A model generated the notes under the pieces. The model had not been told where the DNA came from, did not search any database, and saw nothing but the letters and a program-made list of their open reading frames with translations. The position numbers and the translations under genes are program-made. Below, piece by piece: positions 1-10,007 of a stretch of DNA of 64,000 nucleotides (positions are counted from its first letter, which is position 1; the number at the start of each line of letters is the position of its first letter). Origin of the DNA: Gallionella sp. (GTDB taxonomy: Bacteria > Pseudomonadota > Gammaproteobacteria > Burkholderiales > Gallionellaceae); NCBI GenBank assembly GCA_028710565.1, contig JAQTTV010000001.1, forward strand, positions 1 through 64,000, read 5' to 3'.

Positions 1-588
1 TAGTGGCAGGAAATCCATGGGGCTGATTAAGCCTTTTACGGGATGTTCCCAGCGAATTAACGCTTCAAAGCCTGCGATATGCCCGTGCTCTAAATTGCAA
101 ATAGGCTGGTAATACAAGCGAAACTCTTCGTGGGTGAGGGCTCTGGTAATGGCATGTGCCAAGGAGAGTTTGCGGGTCACTTCTTTTTTGAGGACAGCGT
201 GCTGATCGGATTGCGCAGGCGAAAATAAATGCTGACTGGGTATAGTCGTCACCTGATTGCGGAAACGCTCCAAAATAACCAGCAGCAGGTGGCGCAAAAT
301 AGGATCGCTTTTGGCAAGCAGGTCATCGACGAGGGAGCGTTGAATAGGGACGAGTACCGGTCTTTCCAATGCCCGCACGGTTGCGGTGCGGGGCTTTTGA
401 TCTATGAGTGCGATTTCACCAAACATTTCACCCGCACCCATGAGGCTAATGCGACTTTCTTGACCATTTTCGTGAATGACGACCTCAATTTGCCCTTCCG
501 CAATGAGGTAGGCACAATCACCAATATCACCCGCCTCAAAAACATGTTTTCCAGCGGCATAAACTTTACGGTCAAATTCATCAAACAT
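1..588 (-). CDS. Cyclic nucleotide-binding/EAL-domain protein, C-terminus beyond the window
   Basis: The gene runs leftward off the window edge, so only its first 196 residues are visible. Residues about 1-115 look like a Crp-type cyclic nucleotide-binding domain, with GEMFGEIALID followed by PRTATV matching the phosphate-binding cassette. After a linker the protein enters an EAL domain, seen as YYQPI and then GFEALIRW, in which the EAL glutamate (a metal ligand in c-di-GMP phosphodiesterases) is present. The ATG at 588 has AAGGA seven bases upstream. The inferred role is a cytoplasmic c-di-GMP phosphodiesterase gated by a cyclic nucleotide. Whether the catalytic set is complete, or another domain follows, cannot be seen. 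It lies 45 bases downstream of corC on the same strand. Confidence 0.85.
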   Translation of the reverse strand, partial: MFDEFDRKVYAAGKHVFEAGDIGDCAYLIAEGQIEVVIHENGQESRISLMGAGEMFGEIALIDQKPRTATVRALERPVLVPIQRSLVDDLLAKSDPILRHLLLVILERFRNQVTTIPSQHLFSPAQSDQHAVLKKEVTRKLSLAHAITRALTHEEFRLYYQPICNLEHGHIAGFEALIRWEHPVKGLISPMDFLPL

Positions 589-633
589 CTTCTTGTCCTT
601 AATAAACTTACGCGTATCTTACTCTAAGTGCCG

Positions 634-1470
634 CTACAAAGTCTCTACCTTTCGTCGCTCTGCCAGCAAAGCGTATAAGCGGCGGCTATCCACGTGAAGT
701 ACGGTAAAGATCAGCTCACCAAGTTGAAATTGATCGCCAGATTTTGGCAGCTGTCCTGCGGCTTGTAATATCAAGCCCCCCACGGTATCGAATTCTTGAT
801 CGCTGAATTCAGTTCCCAAAGCAAGATTGAGATCTTCAATCGTGGTGTCGGCTTTGATGCGATAGTGACCCGAACCATCAGGGATAATATTATCTTCGTC
901 CTCATCAAAGTCGTATTCATCTTCGATGTCGCCGACGATTTGCTCCAGCACATCTTCGATGGTCACCATGCCTGATACGCCGCCGTATTCATTGACCACC
1001 AAGGCGATGTGATTACGGTTGCTGCGGAAGTCGCGCAGCAAGACATTGAGGCGTTTGGATTCGGGGACAAAAATGGCGGGGCGCAAAGTGTCGCGCACAT
1101 CAAGGGTTTCTCCCATGGCATAGCGCAGCAAATCTTTTGCCAGCAAAATACCGATGATATTGTCTTTATCGCCGTCGATGACGGGGAAGCGCGAGTGCGC
1201 AGTTTCGATGACGAAGGGAATAAACTGCTGTGGGGATTGGCTGATGTCGATGACATCCATTTGTCCGCGCGGAATCATGATTTCGCGCACTTGCCGTTCT
1301 GATACTTGTAATACGCCTTCCATCATGGAAAGCGCATCGGCATCCAGCAAATTGTGTTCATAAGCACGGTACAAAAGCTGTACCAACTGCTCGCGGTCTT
1401 CGGGTTCACGCAATAATAAAGTAGAAAGACGTTCTAACAGCGTAGGCTGACGACTTCGGGGTAAGTCCAT
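634..1470 (-). CDS. corC: CorC/HlyC-family CBS-pair protein (magnesium/cobalt efflux accessory)
   Basis: The 278-residue protein has the soluble CorC architecture: a short N-terminal segment, a CBS pair (about residues 60-190; EIMIPRGQMDVI opens the first CBS and NEYGGVSGMVTIEDVLEQI closes the second), an acidic linker (EDEYDFDEDED) and a C-terminal CorC_HlyC domain (about 200-275). It has no membrane segments, unlike the DUF21-bearing relatives. The family is linked to Mg/Co efflux and is normally next to ybeY, as here (11-base gap). The acidic stretch could bind divalent cations, which is inference. The usual downstream neighbour lnt is absent; a signalling gene follows instead. Confidence 0.9.
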   Translation of the reverse strand: MDLPRSRQPTLLERLSTLLLREPEDREQLVQLLYRAYEHNLLDADALSMMEGVLQVSERQVREIMIPRGQMDVIDISQSPQQFIPFVIETAHSRFPVIDGDKDNIIGILLAKDLLRYAMGETLDVRDTLRPAIFVPESKRLNVLLRDFRSNRNHIALVVNEYGGVSGMVTIEDVLEQIVGDIEDEYDFDEDEDNIIPDGSGHYRIKADTTIEDLNLALGTEFSDQEFDTVGGLILQAAGQLPKSGDQFQLGELIFTVLHVDSRRLYALLAERRKVETL

Positions 1471-1481
1471 ATTGAGTGTAA

Positions 1482-1949
1482 TTAATCTAAGTAAGGATTA
1501 GGAAAGCGTAATTTTAGCATTAGCTGGGTTTCTAATGCTTCCATCGTTGCAGCATCTTCATCATTTTCATGGTCATAGCCCTGTAAATGCAGCACGGCGT
1601 GCAAGGTTAAATGCGCATAATGCGCGATTAACGCTTTGTTTTGCTCTGCCGCTTCCTTTTCCACCACAGGCGCGCAAATCACCACGTCGCCATAACTCAC
1701 GGCATCGGGCGAACTCGTTTCCTCATCGTCATAGACAAAAGTCAGCACATTGGTGGCGTAATCTTTGCCGCGATAATCACGGTTGAGGGTGCGACCTTCG
1801 TCTTCATCGACGATGCGCAAAGTCAAACTAAGGTCATCCTGTAAGCCAGCTTGCGCCCAACGGCGAAACTGTGCGCGGGTCGGCAAAGGCTGCGCCGCGC
1901 TGACATATTGCACGGCGAGTGAGAGTTTGGGTTTGGTGGTGTTGGACAT
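1482..1949 (-). CDS. ybeY: Endoribonuclease YbeY (16S rRNA maturation)
   Basis: This single-strand-specific zinc endoribonuclease takes part in 16S rRNA 3'-end maturation and late 30S quality control. The signature HAVLHLQGYDH (H-x3-H-x5-H) supplies the three zinc ligands. The ATG at 1949 gives 155 residues, the usual family length. The open frame extends 22 codons further to a TTG at 2015, but that extension has no family character. No strong ribosome-binding site precedes either start. corC follows in the same direction. The common upstream partner ybeZ (phoH-like) is missing; the divergent gene lipA lies there instead. Confidence 0.92.
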   Translation of the reverse strand: MSNTTKPKLSLAVQYVSAAQPLPTRAQFRRWAQAGLQDDLSLTLRIVDEDEGRTLNRDYRGKDYATNVLTFVYDDEETSSPDAVSYGDVVICAPVVEKEAAEQNKALIAHYAHLTLHAVLHLQGYDHENDEDAATMEALETQLMLKLRFPNPYLD

Positions 1950-2143
1950 AATGTACTTGGTGCAGGTAAGGGGGAATGGGGCAGAAGCATACTGGATTGT
2001 GCCGCTGTGACTCAAATCGTTTTTGCAATTTCGACAAAGAATACACTTTGCACCTCATACCCAGCTTGACGTAAAGGCGGGCTTTATCCGATGATGCGGA
2101 TAGGATGCGTATTGCATCAAGCAAATTCAATTTTAGGTCAACC

Positions 2144-3088
2144 ATGAGCAACTCCGAAAACAAGCAAACAGGTGCAGCAAAAACGGCTCGCAATCCCATC
2201 AAAATCGTGCCCTTGACCGAACGCTTGCGTAAACCGCAATGGATACGCGTCAAAGCCAGTAGCGGCGCGGGTTACACCGAAGTCAAACGCATGTTGCGCG
2301 AACACCAATTGCACACGGTGTGCGAAGAAGCTTCTTGTCCCAACATCGGCGAATGTTTTAGCAAAGGCACGGCGAGCTTTATGATTTTGGGCGATATTTG
2401 CACCCGCCGCTGCCCATTTTGCGATGTCGCACACGGCAAACCGTTGCCGCCTGATGCCGATGAACCTGAAAATTTGGCGCGCTCGATTGGGCTATTGAAG
2501 CTGAAATACGTGGTTATCACCAGCGTGGATAGAGATGATTTACGCGACGGCGGCGCACAACATTTTGTCGATTGCCTCACCGCCATCCGTGCCAGTTCAC
2601 CTGATACCCGCTTGGAAATCCTCGTCCCCGACTTTCGCGGTCGTTTGGACGCCGCTTTGGATGCACTGGCAACAGGCTTACCTGACGTGCTAAATCACAA
2701 TCTGGAAACTGTGCCTCGCTTGTACAAACTCGCCCGCCCAGGCGCGGATTACGCCCACTCGCTGCAATTATTACAAGACTTCAAAACCCGCTTCCCGCAC
2801 GTCCCTACCAAATCAGGCTTGATGCTGGGCTTGGGCGAAACCGACGAAGAAGTGCTGGAAGTCATGCGCGACCTACGCGCCCACGGCGTGAATATGCTCA
2901 CCATCGGGCAGTATTTACAACCCTCCGATGGACACCTGCCCGTGTTGCGCTACGCCCCGCTGGAAACCTTCACCATGCTGGAACAAGAAGCCAAAGCAAT
3001 GGGCTTCGACCACGCCGCCTGCGCGCCCATGGTGAGGTCTAGCTATTTTGCGGATGAACAAGCGGAAAAGGCGGGGGTGATGGGGTAG
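2144..3088 (+). CDS. lipA: Lipoyl synthase
   Basis: This radical-SAM enzyme inserts two sulfurs into octanoyl chains on lipoyl domains. Both Fe-S cluster motifs are present: the auxiliary cluster set in [12 protein letters not shown] and the radical-SAM set CTRRCPFC. The terminal RSSY region contributes the serine ligand typical of LipA. The ATG at 2144 gives 314 residues and has AGG six bases upstream. An in-frame ATG at 2105 would add 13 residues with no family character. The usual partner lipB is not in the window. The gene is divergent from ybeY and is followed by glyQ. Confidence 0.95.
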   Translation: MSNSENKQTGAAKTARNPIKIVPLTERLRKPQWIRVKASSGAGYTEVKRMLREHQLHTVCEEASCPNIGECFSKGTASFMILGDICTRRCPFCDVAHGKPLPPDADEPENLARSIGLLKLKYVVITSVDRDDLRDGGAQHFVDCLTAIRASSPDTRLEILVPDFRGRLDAALDALATGLPDVLNHNLETVPRLYKLARPGADYAHSLQLLQDFKTRFPHVPTKSGLMLGLGETDEEVLEVMRDLRAHGVNMLTIGQYLQPSDGHLPVLRYAPLETFTMLEQEAKAMGFDHAACAPMVRSSYFADEQAEKAGVMG

Positions 3089-3230
3089 GGTTCAGGACGA
3101 GCGTCTCTTTGGGTGGGTAAAAGCCACCACTTGGGTGTGTTGGCAAGTGAGACTTAAAATTCAATCTGTAGCAACGCTGTAAAAACCAGTAAAATGAGCG
3201 CCTTTGTTTAAGCCTGAACACCTCATCGAA

Positions 3231-4148
3231 ATGCTTACCTTTCAACAAATCATCCTCACGCTACAAAATTATTGGGACAAACAAGGTTGCGCGCTGTTGC
3301 AACCTTACGATATGGAAGTCGGTGCGGGCACGTCGCACACCGCCACGTTTTTACGCTCACTCGGCCCAGAGCCTTGGAAAGCCGCGTATGTGCAACCCTC
3401 GCGTCGTCCGAAAGACGGGCGTTACGGCGAAAATCCCAATCGCTTGCAACATTACTATCAGTTCCAAATCGTCCTCAAACCCGCGCCCGCGAACATTTTG
3501 GAGCTGTACCTCGGTTCGTTGGAAGCCTTGGGGTTCGACTTAAAACAAAACGACATCCGCTTTGTAGAAGACGACTGGGAAAATCCGACGCTGGGCGCGT
3601 GGGGACTGGGCTGGGAAGTGTGGCTGAACGGCATGGAAGTGACCCAATTCACCTATTTCCAACAAGTCGGCGGCATTGATTGCAAACCGATTACAGGCGA
3701 AATCACCTACGGCTTGGAACGCTTGGCGATGTATTTGCAAGGCGTGGAAAGCGTGTATGACCTCGTATGGACGGACGGCGTGAGCTATGGCGACGTGTAT
3801 CACCAAAACGAAGTCGAGCAATCCACCTACAACTTTGAACACAGCGACGTGGATTTTTTGTTGGTTGCATTCGGCAAGCATGAAGAACAAGCCAAGCATT
3901 TGATGGAACAACAACTCGCCTTGCCCGCCTACGAACAAGTGCTCAAAGCCGCGCATACCTTCAACTTGCTGGACGCACGCGGCGCGATTTCGGTGACGGA
4001 ACGGGCAGCATATATCGGACGCATTCGCAATTTGGCGCGTAGCGTCGCCGCATCGTACCTAGACAGCCGCGCCCGCCTAGGCTTCCCCATGGCAAAACGC
4101 GAATGGGCGGACGATGTGTTGGCGCAATTGGAAAAGAAAGCGGCGTAA
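3231..4148 (+). CDS. glyQ: Glycyl-tRNA synthetase alpha subunit
   Basis: This is the catalytic alpha chain of the bacterial alpha2-beta2 glycyl-tRNA synthetase. Very conserved stretches are readable: [48 protein letters not shown] and [13 protein letters not shown], which form the class II active site. The ATG at 3231 gives 305 residues, as in the family. A TTG nine codons upstream is possible but not needed, and no clear ribosome-binding site is seen for either. Normally glyS follows directly. Here its start is about 3.75 kb away, beyond a block of four unrelated genes. Confidence 0.96.
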   Translation: MLTFQQIILTLQNYWDKQGCALLQPYDMEVGAGTSHTATFLRSLGPEPWKAAYVQPSRRPKDGRYGENPNRLQHYYQFQIVLKPAPANILELYLGSLEALGFDLKQNDIRFVEDDWENPTLGAWGLGWEVWLNGMEVTQFTYFQQVGGIDCKPITGEITYGLERLAMYLQGVESVYDLVWTDGVSYGDVYHQNEVEQSTYNFEHSDVDFLLVAFGKHEEQAKHLMEQQLALPAYEQVLKAAHTFNLLDARGAISVTERAAYIGRIRNLARSVAASYLDSRARLGFPMAKREWADDVLAQLEKKAA

Positions 4149-4149
4149 C

Positions 4150-4645
<496 letters not shown>

Positions 4646-4687
4646 GGCGTGTGCCATACTTTGCTGACCGTTTAAAGGAATATCGAC

Positions 4688-5992
4688 ATGGATAGTAAAA
4701 CATTGCGTGAATGGCGTAAGGCATTGAATGCAAGTCTCATTCCGTTAGAGGTTGACGATGCACGGTTCGTGAAAAACTTGCATGGATCAGACGACGATGA
4801 TGTGATTGAACGGCTGCGTCAAAAAATTGAAGACACGGAAGGCTCTTCCGCCATCTATTATTTTACGGGGCAACGAGGCGTGGGGAAGAGTACCGAGTTG
4901 CGTCGCTTGCGTACCGAACTGGAGTCGGGCGATGTTTTTCGTTGTGTGCTTTTTGACGCGCTGGCGTACATCAACGAGACACAACCCATCACAGTTGAAA
5001 TCCTCATGTTGATGGTGGCAGTTGGGGTGCGTGATTGGCTAGAAACCAAGTATCCAAGCAAGAACTTTACGGCTTCCCCTATCCAACGTTTTGGAGCTTG
5101 GCTGACTGAGACCAAGGTTGAGCTAAAACAAATCGAAATCGGTGGCATTTGCAAACTTGATCTTAAAGACCGCCAAACGACGGTGGATGAAAAACTGCGT
5201 AACCTCTCTTCGCAACACGATTTTTTGAATCAGCTCAGAAACTACACCGCTGAGATGGTGCTGTGGTTAGGCAAACAAGAGCAACGTGAAATCGTGATTT
5301 TAGTGGATTCGTTAGAACGCTTGCGTGGCGCATCGGGCAAGGATGGTGCGGAGATGTTTGACAGTGTCGCGCTGGTGTTTGGTGACCAGTTTGATCACTT
5401 GCGTGTAGAGCGCGCACAAATTGTGTATGCCGTGCCACCTTATTTGTGTCTATTGGAAAATGTCCGTGTACAACTGCCGTGGTATGCCTTGGGTTCGGTA
5501 CGCGTCTTCGAGACACCGAGCAAAGCACGTCGCCAGCCGCGTGACCAAGGTTTAAAAATTATGCAACTGTTGGTGAAAAAGCGAATTCCCAATTGGCAGC
5601 AAGCACTTAAGCCAGAAGCTTTGCAACGTCTGGCATTGTGTTCGGGCGGCGACTTGCGGCACTTCATGTTTCGTTTGTTGGAGGATGCCCTATATCGAGC
5701 GCAATATGCACTGGATCGCCTACCTTTGGACGAGAACGATCCCATCATTGCCTCATTGGAAGATGCTAGTCGGCGTGAAATGACTCAACTCACGGTGCGG
5801 GATGAGTGGGCATTGTTGCGTCGTATCACGCAAGGGCATGAAGTGGTTGCCGACAATCGTGAGCAATTCCGCACCTTGGCACATTTGTTTGATACGCGTG
5901 TCATCCTCAACTATCGCAACGGGCAAGAATGGTACGACCTGCACCCCAGTTTGTGGGCGACCATTGGCGCGGCGGGTGATGCTGCGCCATGA
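4688..5992 (+). CDS. P-loop ATPase of unknown family, accessory
   Basis: The 434-residue protein has a clear Walker A, GQRGVGKST, at about residues 61-69. A Walker B strand, IVILVDSLERL, lies near 202-212, with a serine after the aspartate as in several STAND/AAA-like NTPases. The rest is a helical C-terminal lobe. No transmembrane segment, nuclease or TIR domain is recognised. The stop overlaps the start of the next gene by four bases (ATGA), so the two products are likely made in fixed ratio and work together. A defence, regulatory or chaperone-like role is possible. The accessory position between glyQ and glyS favours defence or surveillance, without proof. Confidence 0.75.
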   Translation: MDSKTLREWRKALNASLIPLEVDDARFVKNLHGSDDDDVIERLRQKIEDTEGSSAIYYFTGQRGVGKSTELRRLRTELESGDVFRCVLFDALAYINETQPITVEILMLMVAVGVRDWLETKYPSKNFTASPIQRFGAWLTETKVELKQIEIGGICKLDLKDRQTTVDEKLRNLSSQHDFLNQLRNYTAEMVLWLGKQEQREIVILVDSLERLRGASGKDGAEMFDSVALVFGDQFDHLRVERAQIVYAVPPYLCLLENVRVQLPWYALGSVRVFETPSKARRQPRDQGLKIMQLLVKKRIPNWQQALKPEALQRLALCSGGDLRHFMFRLLEDALYRAQYALDRLPLDENDPIIASLEDASRREMTQLTVRDEWALLRRITQGHEVVADNREQFRTLAHLFDTRVILNYRNGQEWYDLHPSLWATIGAAGDAAP

Positions 5993-7644
5993 CCGAACTT
6001 TTCGCGTCCACCGCCTCGGCAAATCTGGAAAACAACGAGTTTGAAGCCGCTTGGCAGCGGCTGTTGTTGTTGCTGGAAACGCCTGAGCATTTTGGCGTGA
6101 TGTTTGTGTTTTCGGGTAATGACTTGTTGCGTCAGGCGTTGCTTTCGCGCTTGGAGCAGGCGGCAACAGGGCGGGCGTTGGCGGTGCAATTCTTGCCCGA
6201 ACAGCCGTGGAGACTACCCGACCTGCATCTCACCGCGCTCGATCCCACCGAAGCCGAACCCGTTTGGTTGCGGCTCATTTTGGCAGATTGCATAAACACC
6301 CTGTTGCCCGCCGCGCCCACTGCTTTGCGCGTGGGGATTTTGTCGTTGGACGGCAATTTGCCCTTGGCATTGCACACCGCCTTGAGCGCGCAATCGGCTT
6401 GGACCCCCTCCGACACCAGCGATCCGATTCAAGCCAGCATCCGCTGGGCGCACCTGCTGCGCCGCGAATTGCTCGCCCGCCTGAACGAACGCCGCACCCA
6501 GTTGGAACAACGCGGCCCGCTGCTGATTTTGCTGCCGCTGGATGCTACCAAAGCTACCGCCGAACTCGCCCCTGATTTATGGACGGTGCGCCTGACTTCG
6601 CACTACCTGCAGCCGCAAGCGACCAACGTTGATATGCCCACGCTCCCGCCTTTACCTCATGCGGAACGCACGTTCGGCGGTGAAATCACCCCCGCCCACC
6701 GCGAAATTTTGGCGCATTGGCAACAGCGGCAACAAGCAGGCAATACCAAAGGGTTGCAAGTGTGGGACGGGCTGAATGCTTTAGATACTGCGATGAAATT
6801 GGGTTTGGGGAAAGCGGCGGTGCAGAAAATTTCCCAACAAGTCGTCGCGCTTGCCTATACCCGTGGCACGGTGCGCGAACAAATGCTAGCGCAAAACGCA
6901 TTGGGCGATGTGGCGCGGAATAACGGCGAGTTAGAACCTGCCATGGAAGCCTATAAAATCGCGTTCAACCTTGCTCAAACCGAACACACGGCGCATCCCA
7001 ACAGCACGCTCTGGCAGCGCGACTTGAGTGTGGCGCACAACAACATCGGCGACATCCACCTAGCCCAAGGCGACTTGGCGGGCGCGTTGTTGTCCTACCG
7101 CGCTAGTTTGACCCTCCGCGAACGCCTCGCCCTGCACGATGCGGCGAATACCCAATGGCAGCGCGACTTGAGCTTTTCGCACATCAAAATCGGCGAGATA
7201 CAACAAGCCCAAGGCGATTTGGCGGGCGCGCTGCTGTCCTATCGCACCAGTTTGACCATCCGCGAACGCCTCGCCCTGCACGATGCGGCGAATACCCAAT
7301 GGCAGCGCGACTTGAGCGTGTCGCACATCAAGATCGGCGACATCCAACAAGCCCAAGGCGACTTGGCGGGCGCGCTGTTGTCTTATCGCACTAGACATGC
7401 CATCACCGAACGCCTCGCCCAGCACGATGCGGCGAATGTGCAATGGCAAACGGATGTGGTGATTTCGTGCGTGAGATTGTCCAGCTTGCGCGGGCAAGGA
7501 GTGTCTGACCAAGAAGCGGCGGGTTATTTGCAACGGGCGTTGAGCATTGCGGAATGCTTGCAACGGGAAGGTAAATTGAATGCGCAGCAACAGGTTTGGG
7601 TGGAAGATTTGCGCGCACGATTAGCGGCAATTGGCGCGAAGTAG
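5989..7644 (+). CDS. TPR-repeat protein paired with the upstream ATPase
   Basis: The 551-residue product begins within the stop of the ATPase gene (ATGA overlap). Residues about 1-220 resemble an NTPase-like domain that lacks a usable Walker A: the expected loop reads FVFSGNDLLRQALLSRLE, with no GKS/GKT. Residues about 260-545 are tetratricopeptide repeats. Three successive 48-residue units opening WQRDLS are almost identical (7012-7443) and are followed by a diverged fourth. TPRs of this WQRDLS type occur in bacterial sensor proteins fused to effector or NTPase domains. The inferred role is a partner or ligand-sensing scaffold for the ATPase. No catalytic motif of its own is seen. Confidence 0.72.
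   Translation: MTELFASTASANLENNEFEAAWQRLLLLLETPEHFGVMFVFSGNDLLRQALLSRLEQAATGRALAVQFLPEQPWRLPDLHLTALDPTEAEPVWLRLILADCINTLLPAAPTALRVGILSLDGNLPLALHTALSAQSAWTPSDTSDPIQASIRWAHLLRRELLARLNERRTQLEQRGPLLILLPLDATKATAELAPDLWTVRLTSHYLQPQATNVDMPTLPPLPHAERTFGGEITPAHREILAHWQQRQQAGNTKGLQVWDGLNALDTAMKLGLGKAAVQKISQQVVALAYTRGTVREQMLAQNALGDVARNNGELEPAMEAYKIAFNLAQTEHTAHPNSTLWQRDLSVAHNNIGDIHLAQGDLAGALLSYRASLTLRERLALHDAANTQWQRDLSFSHIKIGEIQQAQGDLAGALLSYRTSLTIRERLALHDAANTQWQRDLSVSHIKIGDIQQAQGDLAGALLSYRTRHAITERLAQHDAANVQWQTDVVISCVRLSSLRGQGVSDQEAAGYLQRALSIAECLQREGKLNAQQQVWVEDLRARLAAIGAK
7012..7443 (+). repeat. Three in-frame 144-bp tandem repeats encoding TPR units
   Basis: Units run 7012-7155, 7156-7299 and 7300-7443. 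Each is 144 bp and encodes 48 residues beginning WQRDLS. Long stretches are identical at DNA level (for example the segment coding AQGDLAGALLSYR), which suggests recent unit duplication and possible variation in copy number. Confidence 0.92.
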
Positions 7645-7649
7645 GCATT

Positions 7650-7749
7650 CCCTCCCCCTTGCAGGGGGAGGGTTAGGGTGGGGGTAGAAATTTCAATACG
7701 GCGCAACGCTTCAACCCCCATCCCGCCCTTCCCCCTGCAAGGGGGAAGG
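7650..7749. repeat. REP-like paired hairpins
   Basis: Two 23-base palindromes face each other: 7650-7672 (CCCTCCCCCTTG then its complement) and 7727-7749 (CCTTCCCCCTGC then its complement). They are separated by a T/A-rich spacer flanked by GGTGGGGGTAG and TTCAACCCCCATCCC. The arrangement is that of paired REP (BIME-like) elements. Related sequences occur at 19086-19167, 20294-20336 and 27069-27165. Confidence 0.75.
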
Positions 7750-7753
7750 AGTG

Positions 7754-7829
7754 GTAGGGTGGATAAGCTGCGCGCATCCACCTGAATCAACAGGAAAATC
7801 GGTAGATGCGCTGCGCTTATTTACCCTAC
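7754..7829. repeat. 76-bp imperfect inverted repeat (MITE/REP-like)
   Basis: The left arm GTAGGGTGGATAAGC continues with a GCGCATCCAC end, and the right arm is its near reverse complement ending TTTACCCTAC. Arms of about 28 bases flank a short A-rich loop. It lies between the TPR gene and glyS and looks like a small mobile or REP-type repeat. Confidence 0.7.
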
Positions 7830-7901
7830 GGCGGTGTTTCGACAAGCCGCACTGAATTGATGATATTTTTGAATTAACCCATTGTGATGATTGAAAAAAT
7901 G

Positions 7902-10007
7902 ATGCTTAAAAATTTACTTGTGGAATTGTTTGTTGAGGAACTGCCCCCTAAATCGTTGAAGAAATTGGGCGAGAATTTTGCCGCGACGTTGGCTTCGAGT
8001 TTGAAGGCGCAAGGCTTGGCGGGGGATAGCACGGATGTGGTCGCTTACGCTACGCCGCGTCGGTTGGCGGTGCGGGTGTCGGGTGTGGCGGCGCAGGCGG
8101 CTGACAAGCGGGTGTCGCAAAAGTTGATGCCTGTCGCCGTGGGCTTGGATGCCAATGGCAATGCCACGCCCGCGTTGTTGAAAAAACTCGCGGCGTTGGG
8201 CGCGGATGCGTCGGTCGTGCCGAATCTGACTCAAGCGGCGGATGGCAAGGCGCAGGCGTTGTTTTTTGAAAACGTATTGGCGGGCGCGACCTTGGCGGAG
8301 GGGCTGCAAAAAGCCTTGGATGAAACCCTAGCGAAATTGCCGATTGCCAAAGTGATGACCTATCCTAATCCATCGGGCGAAGGCTGGGCGACGGTGAATT
8401 TTGTCCGTCCCGCGCATGGCTTGGTGGCGTTGCATGGTGCAGAGATTGTGCCGATCAGCACCTTGGGGCTGCAAGCGGGTCGCACCACGCAAGGTCATCG
8501 TTTTGAAGCGGCGAATGCGGTCATTAGCATCCATGACGCGGACAGCTACGCGCAGCAATTGGCGGATGAAGGCGCGGTGATCGCCAGTTTTGCCGAACGT
8601 CGTGCGGATATTGTGCGCCAACTTGCGGCTTCCGCCGCGCTGCAAAATTTGCAACCCATTGAAGATGAAGCCTTGTTGGACGAAGTAACCGCGCTGGTGG
8701 AACGTCCGAATGTGCTGATGGGGACATTCGAGGAAGCGTTCTTGGAAGTGCCGCAGGAATGTTTGATTTTGACCATGAAGGCGAATCAAAAATACTTCCC
8801 GCTGCTGGACGCGAACGGCAAATTGACCAACAAATTTTTGATTGTGTCCAACATTCGCCCAGCGGATGCCAGTTTGGTGACCCAAGGCAACGAACGCGTG
8901 GTGCGCCCGCGCTTAGCGGATGCAAAATTTTTCTTTGACCAAGATCGCAAAAAACCGCTGGAATCACGAGTCGCTGGACTTGATAAAGTGGTGTATCACA
9001 ACAAACTCGGCACGCAAGGCGAACGCGTCGAACGCGTGCAAGCCATCGCCCGCGCCATCGCTGCGCAACTGGGCGATGAAACCTTGGTGCGCCAAGCCGA
9101 CCAAGCCGCGTTGTTGGCAAAAGCCGATTTGTTGACCGATATGGTCGGCGAATTCCCCGAATTGCAAGGCATCATGGGACGCTACTACGCCCAACACGAC
9201 GGCTTGAGCGATGACATCGCTTTTGCGATTGAAGACCATTACAAACCGCGCTTTGCGGGTGACGAATTGCCACGCAACACCGTCGGCATCTGCGTCGCGC
9301 TGGCGGATAAATTGGAAACCTTGGTCGGGATGTTCGGCATTGGGCAAATTCCCACGGGCGACAAAGACCCGTTCGCGCTGCGCCGTCATGCGCTGGGCGT
9401 GATTCGGATGTTGGTGGAAAACGCCTTGCCGTTGAACGTGTTGGACTTGGTGCGCGCCGCCTTCGCGGGTTTCCCAGCGGGTGTGTTGAACGATGCAAAC
9501 GCCGAAGTTGCCAACTTTGTGTATGACCGCTTGTCAGGCACATTGCGCGAACAGGGCTACAGCGCGCAAGAAGTCGATGCGGTGTTGTCGCTGCGCCCAC
9601 AACAATTGAGCGAAGTGCCAAAACGCCTCGCCGCCGTGCGCGCCTTCGCCGCTTTGCCCGAAGCCGCCGCGCTGGCAGCCGCCAACAAACGCGTGGGCAA
9701 TATCTTGAAAAAAGTCGAAGGTGATTTGCCCAGTGCCGTCAGCCTCGATTTGTTGCAAGAAGCCGCCGAACAAGCCTTGTACCAAGCCTTAAACCAAGTC
9801 GCGCCCCAAGCCGATGCGGCATTCGCGGCAGGCGATTACACCGCCTCGCTGCAAACGCTGGCAACCCTGCGCGACCCCGTGGATGCCTTCTTCAACAATG
9901 TAATGGTCAACGCCGAAGACAAAGACCTACGCGCCAACCGCTTGGCATTATTGGCAAAACTGCACCAAGCCATGAATCAGGTGGCGGATTTGGCGAAGTT
10001 GGCTTAA
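7902..10007 (+). CDS. glyS: Glycyl-tRNA synthetase beta subunit
   Basis: This is the beta chain of the heterotetrameric glycyl-tRNA synthetase, which binds tRNA and completes the enzyme made with GlyQ. Family landmarks are plain: LLVELFVEELPPKSL at the start, NFVRPAHG, TMKANQKYFP, NERVVRPRLADAKFF, a central GIGQIPTGDKDPFALRRHALG segment and the C-terminal DALR-like anticodon region (LRDPVDAFFNNVMVN). The ATG at 7902 gives 701 residues. GTG 7884, ATG 7887 and ATG 7899 are also in frame and none has a strong ribosome-binding site. It is separated from glyQ by an accessory block, so it may need its own promoter or read-through. gmhB and plsC follow. Confidence 0.95.
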   Translation: MLKNLLVELFVEELPPKSLKKLGENFAATLASSLKAQGLAGDSTDVVAYATPRRLAVRVSGVAAQAADKRVSQKLMPVAVGLDANGNATPALLKKLAALGADASVVPNLTQAADGKAQALFFENVLAGATLAEGLQKALDETLAKLPIAKVMTYPNPSGEGWATVNFVRPAHGLVALHGAEIVPISTLGLQAGRTTQGHRFEAANAVISIHDADSYAQQLADEGAVIASFAERRADIVRQLAASAALQNLQPIEDEALLDEVTALVERPNVLMGTFEEAFLEVPQECLILTMKANQKYFPLLDANGKLTNKFLIVSNIRPADASLVTQGNERVVRPRLADAKFFFDQDRKKPLESRVAGLDKVVYHNKLGTQGERVERVQAIARAIAAQLGDETLVRQADQAALLAKADLLTDMVGEFPELQGIMGRYYAQHDGLSDDIAFAIEDHYKPRFAGDELPRNTVGICVALADKLETLVGMFGIGQIPTGDKDPFALRRHALGVIRMLVENALPLNVLDLVRAAFAGFPAGVLNDANAEVANFVYDRLSGTLREQGYSAQEVDAVLSLRPQQLSEVPKRLAAVRAFAALPEAAALAAANKRVGNILKKVEGDLPSAVSLDLLQEAAEQALYQALNQVAPQADAAFAAGDYTASLQTLATLRDPVDAFFNNVMVNAEDKDLRANRLALLAKLHQAMNQVADLAKLA

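Noticed and set aside
229-627. 132-residue plus-strand frame at the left edge
   Set aside because: It lies opposite the cyclic nucleotide-binding/EAL gene, which has clear domains and a good ribosome-binding site on the minus strand.
7012-7443. Tandem repeats considered as a CRISPR array
   Set aside because: Unit size is 144 bp with no spacers, and the repeats are in frame within a TPR protein.
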